39,031 bases of DNA from Acidobacteriota bacterium (GCA_012517875.1 JAAYUB010000076.1:1-39031); one strand, 5' to 3'. Positions 14,238 to 23,458 are shown, counted from the stretch's first letter. Program-made: numbers and translations. Notes: a model not told the origin generated them from the sequence alone.

Positions 14238-14783
14238 GTGGGCAAATGGGTGATCGGCGGTTTGCTGTTGATGCTGGGGGCGGGGCTGGCGGGCTGCCGG
14301 CTGACCCCCGGCGGGGCGGGGGAGGAGGTCGCGCCGGCTCCGCCGGCAGACCCGATGGATCTGGTGGGAGAACTCACCGAGCTGCAGGGGGCATACCCGC
14401 TGAAAGTGATCAGCGCCCCGGGGCCGTATGGGCCCGGCGAGATCGGCGAGCTGGCCGGCGAACGGGAGCTGCTGCTGCGCGACAACGATTTCGTCCAGGG
14501 AGTGACCGGCGAGTTCCAGTTCTTCGACTTGCCGGGTTTGACCTTTGCCGTTACAATCTACCAGATGGCGTCGCCCCACGGCGCGCGGCGTGTGTATCAG
14601 GCGGTGGCGCCGTTCGGGGACAGCTGCCTCCACCTGGGCGAGGAGAACCGGCAGTCGCCGCTGGGGGTGGCGTTCCACCGCGACGTCTACTACGTCGAGC
14701 TGGTGGGCCGGAACGTGGACGAGCGCCTTTCCCGCGAGATCACCATGCTGGCGGCCGAGCTCGACAATCACTTGCAGCGCTGA
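14238..14783 (+). CDS. Lipoprotein of unknown function
   Basis: A 181-aa predicted lipoprotein: a short basic start (MGKW), a hydrophobic stretch and the lipobox LAGC with Cys20. The mature part begins with a Pro/Ala-rich linker and folds from about residue 35 (MDLVGELTELQGAYPL). The segment VTIYQMASPHGARRVYQAV recalls acidobacterial periplasmic proteins in which an ExY..sPxxA helix follows a beta strand (DUF6599-like), but the match is weak and I make no assignment. The start is the GTG at 14238 preceded by GGAGG at 14224-14228; the much longer open frame from 13881 has no ribosome site. It is first in a unit of three genes: the next starts 36 bp on and the third overlaps the second. Confidence 0.75.
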   Translation: MGKWVIGGLLLMLGAGLAGCRLTPGGAGEEVAPAPPADPMDLVGELTELQGAYPLKVISAPGPYGPGEIGELAGERELLLRDNDFVQGVTGEFQFFDLPGLTFAVTIYQMASPHGARRVYQAVAPFGDSCLHLGEENRQSPLGVAFHRDVYYVELVGRNVDERLSREITMLAAELDNHLQR

Positions 14784-14819
14784 TGCGGGCCGCCGCCTCG
14801 GTGGCGCCGCCGGAGTGAA

Positions 14820-15281
14820 GTGAACGTCACCGGATCACAGGAACAACTGATCCGGCTCGCAGAAGGTGTCCGCGAGCTGTACCTGGCGCTGGCCGACCGT
14901 TTTGCCGAAACGGAACAACTGCGCGCGCTCTGGCACGATCTGGCCCGCGGCGAGGCCGAGCAGGCGACCGGCCTGCGCCGGCTGGCGCCGGCTGTAGCCG
15001 TCAGCGGCGGCCCGGATGACCCGGTGCTGGCCGAGGTGCTGCTGCGGCACCTGGCGTCCCTGGCGGAACGCGTCCGCCGCGATCGGCTGTCGCCGGAGGG
15101 CGCCCTCGCGCTGGCCTTTGGCGTGGAGTGCTCCCTGGCCGAACGCCTGGCGGCCGTGGTGGAACAGTCGGGGGCGCCGGCCGCGTGGCTCGACCCGTTT
15201 CGTGCGGCCGGCCGGGAGCACCGTCAGAAATTGCGCGATGCCGCCGCCCTCCGCGGCGTGTTCCTGCCGCCGGATGAGTAA
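14820..15281 (+). CDS. Small all-helical protein, perhaps degenerate ferritin-like
   Basis: A 153-aa protein without signal peptide. The sequence predicts four amphipathic helices. LYLALADRFAETEQLRALWH followed by DLARGEAEQA recalls the first helix pair of rubrerythrin/ferritin-like proteins, but the ExxH ligand pattern in helix 2 is lost (GEAEQA). Helix 4 retains REHRQKL. If related to that superfamily, it may have lost a complete diiron site. The GTG at 14820 with GGAG just upstream is the best start. Its last 8 bp overlap the start of the B12-type radical SAM gene, so the two are translationally coupled and probably act together, for example as a binding or accessory subunit. The role is inferred only from this coupling. 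Confidence 0.7.
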   Translation: MNVTGSQEQLIRLAEGVRELYLALADRFAETEQLRALWHDLARGEAEQATGLRRLAPAVAVSGGPDDPVLAEVLLRHLASLAERVRRDRLSPEGALALAFGVECSLAERLAAVVEQSGAPAAWLDPFRAAGREHRQKLRDAAALRGVFLPPDE

Positions 15282-17139
15282 GCCGCGCCGCCCCCCCCGA
15301 CACCTGCTCTGGGTGCAGCTCGGGGTGCCCGACGCCGAGCAGGCGTTCGCCGACAGCAACCTGCCCGTCGCCGCGGGATATGTCCTCGGCCACTGTTGCG
15401 CCCGCGGCCTGCTGGACGGCCTGACGTGGGCGATCCTGGACGAGGCCACCGCCACCTACGCCGGCGATGCCGGTCTGCTCGGAGCGGTGCTGGACCACCG
15501 GCCCGATGTGTTGTGCTGCTCCGTTTACATGTGGAACGTGGAACGGTCACTCTGGCTGGCGGGACGGGTACGGGAGAGCCATCCGGAGATCCGGATCATT
15601 CTGGGCGGGCCGGAGGTCAGCCCCGGCAGCGTCTGCTGGGACGACCCCACCGCCGACATCCTGGTGGCCGGCGAGGGTGAGACGGGCCTGCCCCTCGCCC
15701 TGGCGGCGCTGGACCGCGCTGACTCCCGGCCGATACGGATCGTGGCGCCCCCGCTGGCGGCGCTGACCGGGCTGGCCGATCCCTACTCCCAGGGGATCCT
15801 GCCGCCGGGCCTGAAGGGGAACTGCCTCCTGGAAACCACGCGGGGGTGCCCCTGTCGCTGCCACTACTGTTTCTATTCGAAAAGCGCCCGGACCGTCCGC
15901 CACCACGACGAGGCCGCCATCCGCAACTTCTTCCGGTGGGCCGCCGCCGACGGCCGGGTCCGCGACGTCTACCTGCTGGATCCGTCCTTCAACCGCGCCC
16001 GCGGCACGCGGGGCCGCCTCGACAAACTGGCCCGCTGGAACCGGGGCGGGTTGGATCTCCACACCGAAACCCGCCTGGAGGGGATCGACGCGGCGCTGGC
16101 CGCGGCCTACACCCGGGCCGGTTTCCGCTCGCTGGAGGCGGGCCTGCAATCCATCCACCCCGCCGTCTGCGCCGGCGTCGGTCGCCGGCTGGATCTGCCG
16201 GCCTTCGCCACCGGGGCGGCGCACCTGGTGACGGCGGGGTTGAAGCTGGACATCGGGGTGATCCTGGGCCTGCCCGACGACGATCCGGCCGGCTTCCGCG
16301 ACACGCTGGTCTGGTTGCGGAGGCGGGACCTGGCCGAGGCGGCGGAAGTGTTTCTCCTGAGCCTGATTCCGGGGACGGCGCTGCGCGAGCGGGCGGCGGC
16401 CGAAGGGTTCCGCTGGATGCCCCGACCGCCGTACTACCTGCTCGCCGCCGGCGCGTGGGACGAGACCCGCCTCCTGCAGGGCATCTACGACGTCGAGGAG
16501 ATTCTGGACCGTCAGCACCACGTGGACATCCCCCCGTACGACGCCGAGCCGGCGCCGGGCGGCTGGGTCCAGCGCATCCGCCTGAACGCCGATTCGCCCG
16601 GCGCCGCGGCGGCGCTCGCCGCGGCGATACCCCGGCTGGCTGCGGTGGTCACCCTGGACATCGATTGTCACGATCCCGACCGCGCCGCCCCCCGCATCGC
16701 CGCGCTGGGCGAGCGGTTGCTCGCGGCCTGCCCGTTCGGACTGTCCCGCATGGTGCTGCGGGGCGCCCGCCCCGTGTCGTCGGACGCGGCGGTGACCATC
16801 CAGGCGGCCTTCGCCCGAGCCGACCAGTACTGGAACCGGGTGAACTACTTCCGCGACGACGCCACCGGCCTCTACTCCTGCCGGCTGTTCCAGCGGGTGC
16901 CCGCGGCCGAATGGCGCGACTGGCTCGACCGCCTGCCGGCCTGGCTGGACCTGGTGTTCGAGCTGCCGCCGGATCCGACCGAGTTCGACCGGCTGGCCGG
17001 CGCGCTGTACGAGCGCCTGCGGCCCGGCCTGAGCTTCGTGGTCGGCGGCGACGGCGTGGGCGAGGATTTCCGGCGGCACATCGTGCGCGCGGTGGAGGAA
17101 ACGGGCGTTTTCAGCCGGTGGCTGCCGGCGGTGGAGTGA
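15274..17139 (+). CDS. B12-binding-type radical SAM enzyme
   Basis: A 621-aa enzyme. The N-terminal 150 residues form a Rossmann-like cobalamin-binding-type domain (VYMWNVERS, IILGGPEVSP, ILVAGEGE) but lack the DxHxxG motif, as in several subfamilies, so cobalamin use is uncertain. The radical SAM domain follows with Cys192, Cys196 and Cys199 in RGCPCRCHYC, which bind a 4Fe-4S cluster that cleaves S-adenosylmethionine. The barrel runs to about 430 (DLHTETRLEG, GLQSIHP, GVILGLPDDDP). The last ~190 residues are a family-specific domain. The substrate is unknown. The ATG at 15274 overlaps the previous gene by 8 bp; longer frames from 15016 run through that gene and are rejected. The operon partners are a lipoprotein and a helical protein. 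Enzyme class is certain. Confidence 0.9.
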   Translation: MSKPRRPPRHLLWVQLGVPDAEQAFADSNLPVAAGYVLGHCCARGLLDGLTWAILDEATATYAGDAGLLGAVLDHRPDVLCCSVYMWNVERSLWLAGRVRESHPEIRIILGGPEVSPGSVCWDDPTADILVAGEGETGLPLALAALDRADSRPIRIVAPPLAALTGLADPYSQGILPPGLKGNCLLETTRGCPCRCHYCFYSKSARTVRHHDEAAIRNFFRWAAADGRVRDVYLLDPSFNRARGTRGRLDKLARWNRGGLDLHTETRLEGIDAALAAAYTRAGFRSLEAGLQSIHPAVCAGVGRRLDLPAFATGAAHLVTAGLKLDIGVILGLPDDDPAGFRDTLVWLRRRDLAEAAEVFLLSLIPGTALRERAAAEGFRWMPRPPYYLLAAGAWDETRLLQGIYDVEEILDRQHHVDIPPYDAEPAPGGWVQRIRLNADSPGAAAALAAAIPRLAAVVTLDIDCHDPDRAAPRIAALGERLLAACPFGLSRMVLRGARPVSSDAAVTIQAAFARADQYWNRVNYFRDDATGLYSCRLFQRVPAAEWRDWLDRLPAWLDLVFELPPDPTEFDRLAGALYERLRPGLSFVVGGDGVGEDFRRHIVRAVEETGVFSRWLPAVE

Positions 17140-17144
17140 CGCCG

Positions 17145-18479
17145 CTACTCGTGCCGGAGCGACTCCACCGGATCAAGGCGTGCGGCACGGGTGGCCGGGT
17201 ACAACGCCGCGGCCAGAGCCACCAGCGTGGCGAAGGCGACGGCAGCCGCGATGAGCCAGGCGGGAAGATGGAACAGGTCGGCCGGCCGGGCGCCCTGCTG
17301 CTGGATATAAATGTTCATCAGATAATTGATCCCCAGCGACGCGAGCCAGCCGAGCACCACGCCGAGCACCCCGCCGGCGAAACCGATCAGGCCGCCCTCG
17401 ATGAAGAAAAGGCGGCGGATGTCGGCGCGGCGGGAGCCGACCGCCTTCATGATGCCGATGTCCCGGCGCCGTTCCAGCACCGCGATGATCATCGTGTTGA
17501 CGATCCCGAGGCAGGCGACCAGGAGCGAGACGCCGGCGAGGGCGCCCAGTCCGGCGTCCATCAGGATGAAGAAGCGGTTCATCTCACCCAGGATGGAGAT
17601 GAGGGAGACGGTCCGGAACCCCATCTTCTGGATCGTCTGTTCCACCCGGGCGGCGTCGGTGGCGCGGGCGGTGCGGACCTCCACTGTCTGGTAGGGGTCG
17701 CCGGCGGACGGATTGCGCAGCAGGCTTTCCAGCGCGATCACGTCCAGCAGGCCCAACGCCCGGACCTGGTCCAGAGGCAGGAGGATTTCCATCCGGAGGA
17801 TGGGATTGCTGAACAGGCTATCCGGCGGCTCGACGACGCCCACCACGCGCACCGTGAGTTCCCGCCGCGCCACTGAGAACGCAGACAGGGGAAGCGGGCC
17901 CGCCGCGCCGCCGCCGGCCGAGGCCGTGAAGAAAGACAGCTCCAGCTCCCGGCCCAGCGCGGCCGCGGGGGCCTTGAACCCAAGGGCGGCCGCGCAGTCC
18001 TTTGTGATCACCGCCTCGCGGTTTGCGCCCGGCAGGAACAGGCGGCCGCATCGCAGCGGATAGGCCGTCCGGCTTTCGGCGTCGGCGGCATCGTGGCTGC
18101 GGCCGAGGGAGTTTCGGCGCTTGTCGCCGTATCGCACCTCGACGGGGAACTGGACCACCGGCGAAGCCGAAACCACGCCGGGGAGGCGACGGAACCGCGC
18201 CATGGCCGTGTCGTCGAGGCGCGGCCGCGGCGTCGCCGGAGCGGGCTTGGCGCGATCGGCGGGCCGTGGCACGGGCGCGGCCGGCATGACCTGGATGGTG
18301 GTCAGAACCCGGTATTTGAGTAGCTCGTCGGTGGTCAGGCGCTGGAGTCCCACGCCGAAAGCGAAGATGCAGACAAGGGTGCCGGTGCCGATCATGACGC
18401 CGGCGGTTGTGAGCGCCGTCCGCAATGGCGTCTGGCGGAGGTTGACTACGGCCAGGCGCAACGATTCGATCCAGTTCAT
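17145..18479 (-). CDS. MacB/FtsX-like ABC transporter permease
   Basis: A 444-aa permease of the MacB type. A membrane helix near 20-42 (after LRLAVVNLRQTPLRTALTTAGV) is followed by a large periplasmic core (about 45-300, MacB_PCD) and an FtsX domain with three helices near 310, 365 and 410 (ACLGIVNTMIIAVLERRRDIGIMKAVGS is partly visible as the conserved R-E/D-I-G-x-x-KAxG element). It ends in the typical LDPVESLRHE. Such proteins couple ATP hydrolysis to conformational change in lipoprotein or antimicrobial peptide export. No ATPase gene adjoins it: the neighbour converges 5 bp away and the other is divergent, so its ATPase must be elsewhere. The ATG at 18479 has GGGAG upstream. A TAGAAT box lies on the minus strand at 18545-18540. 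Confidence 0.9.
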   Translation of the reverse strand: MNWIESLRLAVVNLRQTPLRTALTTAGVMIGTGTLVCIFAFGVGLQRLTTDELLKYRVLTTIQVMPAAPVPRPADRAKPAPATPRPRLDDTAMARFRRLPGVVSASPVVQFPVEVRYGDKRRNSLGRSHDAADAESRTAYPLRCGRLFLPGANREAVITKDCAAALGFKAPAAALGRELELSFFTASAGGGAAGPLPLSAFSVARRELTVRVVGVVEPPDSLFSNPILRMEILLPLDQVRALGLLDVIALESLLRNPSAGDPYQTVEVRTARATDAARVEQTIQKMGFRTVSLISILGEMNRFFILMDAGLGALAGVSLLVACLGIVNTMIIAVLERRRDIGIMKAVGSRRADIRRLFFIEGGLIGFAGGVLGVVLGWLASLGINYLMNIYIQQQGARPADLFHLPAWLIAAAVAFATLVALAAALYPATRAARLDPVESLRHE

Positions 18480-18577
18480 GCATGCTCCCGCCGGCGTGGT
18501 GAAGCTCTGGGTTGTGTTCCGATGTCGCCGGCTGGGGATATTCTACGTCGCGATGAAGAAAAATGATCCGGGTTCAG

Positions 18578-18583
18578 TATAAT
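18578..18583 (+). promoter_or_regulatory. -10 box of transglutaminase-like gene
   Basis: A perfect TATAAT at 18578-18583 with transcription expected near 18590. The -35 region is poor. Because the GTG at 18595 would be nearly leaderless, the ATG at 18613 is preferred as start. Confidence 0.45.
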
Positions 18584-18612
18584 AGAACAAATTTGTGGAG
18601 AACATCGTCAAC

Positions 18613-20592
18613 ATGAACATCAAGCGCATCGCGGCTGCACTCATCTGTGTGGTGGGATTCGTAACGGCGCTCCCGGTCCCATGGGTCCGCGGCCAGGCCG
18701 CCGCGCCGCCGCTCCTGCACAGTCTGCCCGTGGCCGACGACGATCCGGGCTCCATCATCCGGCGTTTCGTCAACCCGTTGCTGGCGGGCGGTCCCAAGGC
18801 CGCCACCGGCTTCCAGTCGGACCAGGAGCACGCCGATTCCCTTGGCCCGGTGCTGGAGCCGGACACGCCGACTTTCGTGCACTACGCCCGCTTCTCCCCC
18901 AACCGGGCCAACGAGCAGAACCTCATCCTGCGGGACGGGCGGATCTTCGTCAATTTCAGCTACCCGCACGATCCGGACGAGGCGCCCGATCTGAAAATCC
19001 GCCCGGTGGATGGCGGGACCCGGCTGCCCTTCATCATCCGCTGCCTGCTCTACCCCCGCGCCGAGGGGCAGTCGGACGGCTCCATCGAGATCACCTTCCG
19101 CTTTCCCATCATCTTCTCGCCCGGGGTGGACGTGCAATCGGTGCTCCTGAATTACCGCCGGGCCAACTTCCGCGTTGTCCCCGGCAGCACCGGCGACAGC
19201 TTTGTCCTGACGATCCCGGTACACCGGAAGGAACTGGAACAAGCCTTGCGCAATCCGGCCACGCCGTGCTCCATCTATGTCAACGGCTCCGTGAGCCTAA
19301 AAAATTACGACACGATCTCCACCTCGCGATTCGCCGCCGTCATGCCGCCGCTGCAGGACAACTCGGTGGCGGGGATCGCCCGGCTCATCGCCAGCCGGGA
19401 TTACCGCGGTGAGGAAGAGCGGGCGGAACTGGAGCGCCTCGCCGCCGGCATCGCCGCCGGCTCTGACAACCTGTACGAGGTGATCCGTCGCGTCAACCGG
19501 TACGTCGGCACCAACATCCGCTATTTCCGGAATTCCATGGCGCGCACGCCGCTGCAGGTGATCCAGGAAGGACTGGGCGACTGCGACGACTACACCCGGG
19601 TGATGATCACACTGTTGCGGGCGCTGGGCATCCCCGCCAAGTCGGCGGTGGGGCACATCTACGATTTCAACCACCTCGGCGCCCACGCCTGGGTCGAGGT
19701 GGGGTTGCCGCTCAAGGACGGCGACCTGCACTGGATGATCTGCGATCCCACCCTGGCCAGCGCGGCGCAGGATCCGGATTACTTCGTCCAGTTCAAGAAC
19801 CGAATCCACATCTATCCGGTGACGGTGCAGAGCCGCGTGCTGAACCTGCCGGTGGACGATTCCTCGGACGTCTTCCTCAACTGGACCGGCGACGAGAAGC
19901 TGGGCGAGGTCTCTCCCCACGTCTTCCCGTCCATCATCCAGCGGTTCTACGCCGATTTCGTCACCTCCTTCACCCAGTCGGTCGGCGTCATGCGCACCTC
20001 CGGCCTCAACCTGCAGCGGGAATTTCTCCATTCCAACGGCAGCCCGTTCGTCCTGTCGGACCGGCCTGTTCCGCCCGAGCTGCCCAAGATCACCGACATG
20101 CGCGACCCGGACATCCTCTACGTCGCCCCGGATTACCAGCCGGCGGAATCCAAGATCCACGCGCGGTTCCAGATCAAGCTGAGCCAGGAGGACGACCTGC
20201 TGCTGGACATCGGGGTGATCGATGATGATTTCTACCTCGAGGCCGCCGGCGAACGTCGCGTGGTTGACGCGCTGGTGCAGGCGTACCGGAACATCTGCCA
20301 GCACTTTTTTCAGGGCGCTGAGTACCGCTTCATCACGGATATCTCGTATCTCCGCGACCGGCACAACGACCGGCTGCAGAAGGTGTCGCTGCGGGTGGGC
20401 CGCTACCTGCTGGAGCGCAATCTCAAGGAGACGGTGGATGCGATCCGCAAGGCCGGGCTGCTGAAGGGGCCCGAGTATGTGCTCATCGACCGGCTGCACA
20501 CGCTGTCGCGCGGCAAGAACCTCTACCTGATGTGTGACCAGAGCTTCACCGGCCATGCTAGCAACGGTGGCATCCTGCCGATGCCGTTCTGA
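18613..20592 (+). CDS. Exported transglutaminase-like (papain-fold) protein
   Basis: A 659-aa protein with a signal peptide (MNIKRIAAALICVVGFVTA, cleavage near GQA). The transglutaminase-like core lies at about 285-385 with a complete triad: Cys324 in GLGDCDDYTRV, His358 in LGAHAWVEV and Asp378 in ICDPT. Bacterial members are mostly proteases or amidases acting outside the cytoplasm. The long N-terminal part (about 40-270) looks beta-rich and the C-terminal part (400-659) mixed; neither is recognised. GGAG lies at 18597-18600, 12 nt before the ATG; an in-frame GTG at 18595 is less likely. It stands alone, divergent from the ABC permease. The catalytic fold is well supported, the substrate unknown. 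Confidence 0.85.
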   Translation: MNIKRIAAALICVVGFVTALPVPWVRGQAAAPPLLHSLPVADDDPGSIIRRFVNPLLAGGPKAATGFQSDQEHADSLGPVLEPDTPTFVHYARFSPNRANEQNLILRDGRIFVNFSYPHDPDEAPDLKIRPVDGGTRLPFIIRCLLYPRAEGQSDGSIEITFRFPIIFSPGVDVQSVLLNYRRANFRVVPGSTGDSFVLTIPVHRKELEQALRNPATPCSIYVNGSVSLKNYDTISTSRFAAVMPPLQDNSVAGIARLIASRDYRGEEERAELERLAAGIAAGSDNLYEVIRRVNRYVGTNIRYFRNSMARTPLQVIQEGLGDCDDYTRVMITLLRALGIPAKSAVGHIYDFNHLGAHAWVEVGLPLKDGDLHWMICDPTLASAAQDPDYFVQFKNRIHIYPVTVQSRVLNLPVDDSSDVFLNWTGDEKLGEVSPHVFPSIIQRFYADFVTSFTQSVGVMRTSGLNLQREFLHSNGSPFVLSDRPVPPELPKITDMRDPDILYVAPDYQPAESKIHARFQIKLSQEDDLLLDIGVIDDDFYLEAAGERRVVDALVQAYRNICQHFFQGAEYRFITDISYLRDRHNDRLQKVSLRVGRYLLERNLKETVDAIRKAGLLKGPEYVLIDRLHTLSRGKNLYLMCDQSFTGHASNGGILPMPF

Positions 20593-20630
20593 CGGCGCGC
20601 GCGGGACGCGGCCGCAGCAGCGGGTCCCCC

Positions 20631-20659
20631 TTGGCGTTTGTGGGATAAGGGGGTATACT
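20631..20659 (+). promoter_or_regulatory. Sigma70 promoter of transketolase gene
   Basis: TTGGCG (20631-20636) and TATACT (20654-20659) are 17 bp apart. Start of transcription near 20666 excludes the in-frame GTG at 20638 and supports the ATG at 20695. Confidence 0.6.
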
Positions 20660-20694
20660 GTCCCATCTGTAATCTCATGGGGAGTGACAGGTTC

Positions 20695-22677
20695 ATGAGC
20701 CGACCCGCCTGTTGCCGCAATTTCGCCGCCCCGACGCTTGCGCCCGAGATCGAAAGCCAGCTTCGGGAGCGCGCGCGCCGCGCCCGCGGCGACATCCTGA
20801 AGATGACCACCCTGGCCGGCTGCGGCCACCCGGGCGGATCCATGTCGTCCATCGATTTGTACCAGGTCCTCTACAGCCTGGCCGGCGTGGACCCGGCCGA
20901 ACCCCGCCGGCCCGAACGCGACCGGATCGTCATCAGCCACGGCCACACGTCGCCGGGCGTGTACGCCGCTCTGGGCGGACTGGGATTCTTCCCGGTGGAC
21001 GAAGCCATCGCCCACTTCCGCCAGGCCGGCGGACCGTTCGAGGGGCACGTGGAGCGCTGCGTACCGGGCGTGGAGTGGAGCACGGGGAATCTGGGGCAGG
21101 GGCTGTCGGCCGGCTGCGGCATGGCGCTGGCCGCCGAAGTCCTGGGGCTGCCCAGCCGTGTGTTCGTGGTCATGGGCGACGGCGAGCAGCAGAAGGGGCA
21201 GATCGCCGAAGCCCGCCGCTTTGCGGTGAAATTCGGCCTGACCCGCCTGACGGCGCTGGTGGATCTCAACCGGTTGCAGATCAGCGGCGAAACGGGCGCG
21301 GTGATGCCCCAGCGCATCCGGGCCAACTTCGAATCCGACGGCTGGCGGGTGCTGGAGATCGACGGCCACGACTACGCGCAGATCTACGGCGCGCTCCGCC
21401 GGGCCGTCCGCGACAACACGCACTGCGTGGCCATCCTGGCTCACACGGTGATGGGCAAGGGCGTGTCGTTCATGGAGAACCTGGCCAAGTGGCACGGCCA
21501 GGCGCTCGACGAGGCGCAACTGGACCAGGCGCTGGCGGAGCTCGGCCTGCCCAACGATTTGGACCGCTACCGCGAGATGCGCCGCCGCGGCACGGCCCAT
21601 CTGCCGGCCTGGCGCCCGCCCGAGGCGCACGTGGATGTCGCGGCGGGCGAACCGCGGCTCTGGACCGCCGACAAACCCACCGACAACCGCAGCGCCTGGG
21701 GTAAGGCGCTGGAGGACGTCGCGTCGCTCAACCGCCCCCGCGCCGGGGCCACGCCCATCGTGGTGTTCGACTGCGATCTCGCCGCCAGCGTCAAGACCGG
21801 CGGGTTCGCTGCCGCCCACCCCGACCGGTTCTTCCAGTGCGGGATCATGGAGCACCACACCGCGGTTGCCGCCGGCGCCATGTCCACGCAGGGCGTCCAG
21901 GTGTTCTGGGCCGACTTCGGCGTGTTCGGCGTCGACGAGACGTACAACCAGCAGCGGCTCAACGATATCAACGAGGCGAACCTGAAGGTGGTCTGCACCC
22001 ACATCGGCACCGACGTGGGCGAGGACGGCAAAACCCACCACGCTATCGATTATCTGGGACTGCTCCACAACCTGCCTGGCTTCCGCAGCGTCATCCCCGC
22101 CGATCCGAACCAGACGGACCGAGTGGTCCGCTGGGCCGCCGGGCAGCCGGGGAATTGCTTCATCGGGATGGGGCGGTCCAAATGTCCGCCGGTGCTTCGC
22201 ACCGACGGCCAGCCGTTCTTCGGCCCCGACTACCGGTTTGAGTACGGCCGGGCCGATTTCTTCCGGCCGGCGGACGACGCCCATGTCACCGTCGCCACCT
22301 TGGGGGCCTTGGCCGGCCGGGCTGTCCGCGTGGCCGACGAACTGGCCGCCGAGGGCATCCGCGTGGCCGTGGCGGGCGTCCCGTCGCCCCGCGACCTGGA
22401 CGCCGCCGACCTGGCCACCCTCTGCGCGTCCGGCGTGCTGATCACCTACGAGGATCATCATCGTGAGACCGGCCTGGGCGCTGCGCTGGCCGCCCGCATC
22501 CTGGAACGGGACCTGCACGTCCGCCTCGTGCGGCTGGGCGTGCGCGAGTATGCCACGTCGGGGACACCCGAGGAGATCTTGCGCTCCCAGGGCCTCGACG
22601 CGGACAGTCTGAAAACGGTCATCCGCCGGCTGGCGGGCCCCGCCGCCGTGCCGGCGGACGATCCGTCGAGCCGCTGA
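20695..22677 (+). CDS. tkt: Transketolase
   Basis: A 660-aa single-chain transketolase, moving two-carbon units between sugar phosphates in the non-oxidative pentose phosphate pathway, with thiamine diphosphate. The N-terminal pyrophosphate domain (about 15-300) has GCGHPGGSMS, STGNLGQGLS and the metal/TPP motif GDGEQQKGQIAEA...LVDLNRLQ. The pyrimidine domain (about 330-500) has FFQCGIMEHH, the position of the Glu that activates the cofactor, and FADFGVF-like ADFGVFGVDE. The C-terminal domain (510-645) completes the fold. Some signatures (CGIMEHH instead of FGVREH) deviate from classical transketolases, so related donor or acceptor use is possible. The ATG at 20695 has GGGGAG upstream and lies after the promoter. 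The cohesin-like gene follows by 23 bp and may be cotranscribed, though no functional link is evident. Confidence 0.93.
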   Translation: MSRPACCRNFAAPTLAPEIESQLRERARRARGDILKMTTLAGCGHPGGSMSSIDLYQVLYSLAGVDPAEPRRPERDRIVISHGHTSPGVYAALGGLGFFPVDEAIAHFRQAGGPFEGHVERCVPGVEWSTGNLGQGLSAGCGMALAAEVLGLPSRVFVVMGDGEQQKGQIAEARRFAVKFGLTRLTALVDLNRLQISGETGAVMPQRIRANFESDGWRVLEIDGHDYAQIYGALRRAVRDNTHCVAILAHTVMGKGVSFMENLAKWHGQALDEAQLDQALAELGLPNDLDRYREMRRRGTAHLPAWRPPEAHVDVAAGEPRLWTADKPTDNRSAWGKALEDVASLNRPRAGATPIVVFDCDLAASVKTGGFAAAHPDRFFQCGIMEHHTAVAAGAMSTQGVQVFWADFGVFGVDETYNQQRLNDINEANLKVVCTHIGTDVGEDGKTHHAIDYLGLLHNLPGFRSVIPADPNQTDRVVRWAAGQPGNCFIGMGRSKCPPVLRTDGQPFFGPDYRFEYGRADFFRPADDAHVTVATLGALAGRAVRVADELAAEGIRVAVAGVPSPRDLDAADLATLCASGVLITYEDHHRETGLGAALAARILERDLHVRLVRLGVREYATSGTPEEILRSQGLDADSLKTVIRRLAGPAAVPADDPSSR

Positions 22678-22700
22678 TTCAATCGAACGGGAGGCCATCC

Positions 22701-23381
22701 ATGTCGACCGCCATCATTCGGATCACCGGTTTCACGCTGTTGGTCCTCGCTGCAGTCGCCGCCCAGGGCGTGCCGGCACCGGCGGCTCCGTTCGCCGACC
22801 CCGCGCCCGCGACCCAGGAGACGATCCGCCCGGACCCGTCCCAGACACCGCCACCCGGGCCGGCGCTGCGGCCGGGCCGTCTCGAAGGAAAGGCCCGGTT
22901 GGTCCTCGAGAAGAATCAGCCGCCCGACGGGAAGCGGTACACCCTCCCCGTACTGGTGGACCTGACGGAGGTGTTGGTGGTCGGGGATGCCGACGACAAG
23001 GTGCCCGGCGTGTTGGGCGCCTACATCCTGGGGATCACGTTCGATCCGGCCAAGGTGCGGCTGGTGGACGTGCTGGGCGGCAATACGCCCGGATACCAGA
23101 AAGCCCCTGTCTTCACCAATCTGGAAAAGGCCAACGCCGAAGGGCTGGTCCGCTTCACCTCCTACCAGACCCGCGCTGACGCGCCCGCCGGCTGCATCGC
23201 CGTGGCCCGGGTGGTCCTGGACATCGCCGACTCCGCCGGACTCGAGACGGTGGAGTTGCTGGCGGATTCACTGGCGACCTCCATCCGCAAGGGCGCCGAC
23301 GGCCGGACGGTGGGCCCGTTCGCCATTCCCTTCGAGGGCAAGGTGCTGCCCCGGCGGACCATCACCCCTGCCAAGCCCTGA
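22701..23381 (+). CDS. Exported cohesin-like domain protein
   Basis: A 226-aa protein with an N-terminal signal peptide (residues 1-25) and a Pro-rich linker (26-60). The rest looks like one cohesin/CBM2-like beta-sandwich: LGAYILGITFDPAKVRLVDVL, then FTNLEKANAEGLVRFTSYQT and GCIAVARVVLDI follow the cohesin order of strands (growth of a variable, derivative, smallness of the increase). Cohesin-like domains outside cellulosomes mediate protein contacts in many bacteria. No dockerin is seen nearby. GGGAGG lies 7 nt before the ATG at 22701. It is 23 bp downstream of the transketolase gene and is followed by a strong bidirectional terminator. The fold assignment rests on pattern similarity and is moderately sure. 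Confidence 0.7.
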   Translation: MSTAIIRITGFTLLVLAAVAAQGVPAPAAPFADPAPATQETIRPDPSQTPPPGPALRPGRLEGKARLVLEKNQPPDGKRYTLPVLVDLTEVLVVGDADDKVPGVLGAYILGITFDPAKVRLVDVLGGNTPGYQKAPVFTNLEKANAEGLVRFTSYQTRADAPAGCIAVARVVLDIADSAGLETVELLADSLATSIRKGADGRTVGPFAIPFEGKVLPRRTITPAKP

Positions 23382-23409
23382 GCCCGCTGCGGGCGCACCC
23401 TGAAAACAA

Positions 23410-23438
23410 AACGGCCGCCGGTCTGACCGGCGGCCGTT
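23410..23438. terminator. Strong bidirectional terminator
   Basis: A perfect 13-bp stem: AACGGCCGCCGGT (23410-23422), loop CTG, ACCGGCGGCCGTT (23426-23438). On the minus strand it is followed by TTTGTTTTCA, a clear T-rich tail. It separates the convergent cohesin-like and CsgG-like genes. Confidence 0.85.
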
Positions 23439-23458
23439 GTCGGTTGCGGCACAAGCGC

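Noticed and set aside
15846-17876. 676-aa plus-strand frame crossing from radical SAM to permease gene
   Set aside because: It is a shifted frame of the radical SAM gene running on through the antisense of the permease. Its translation is low-complexity.
19297-22698. 1133-aa minus-strand open frame across two genes
   Set aside because: It lies opposite the transglutaminase-like and transketolase genes and across the promoter between them; the translation has no recognisable domain.
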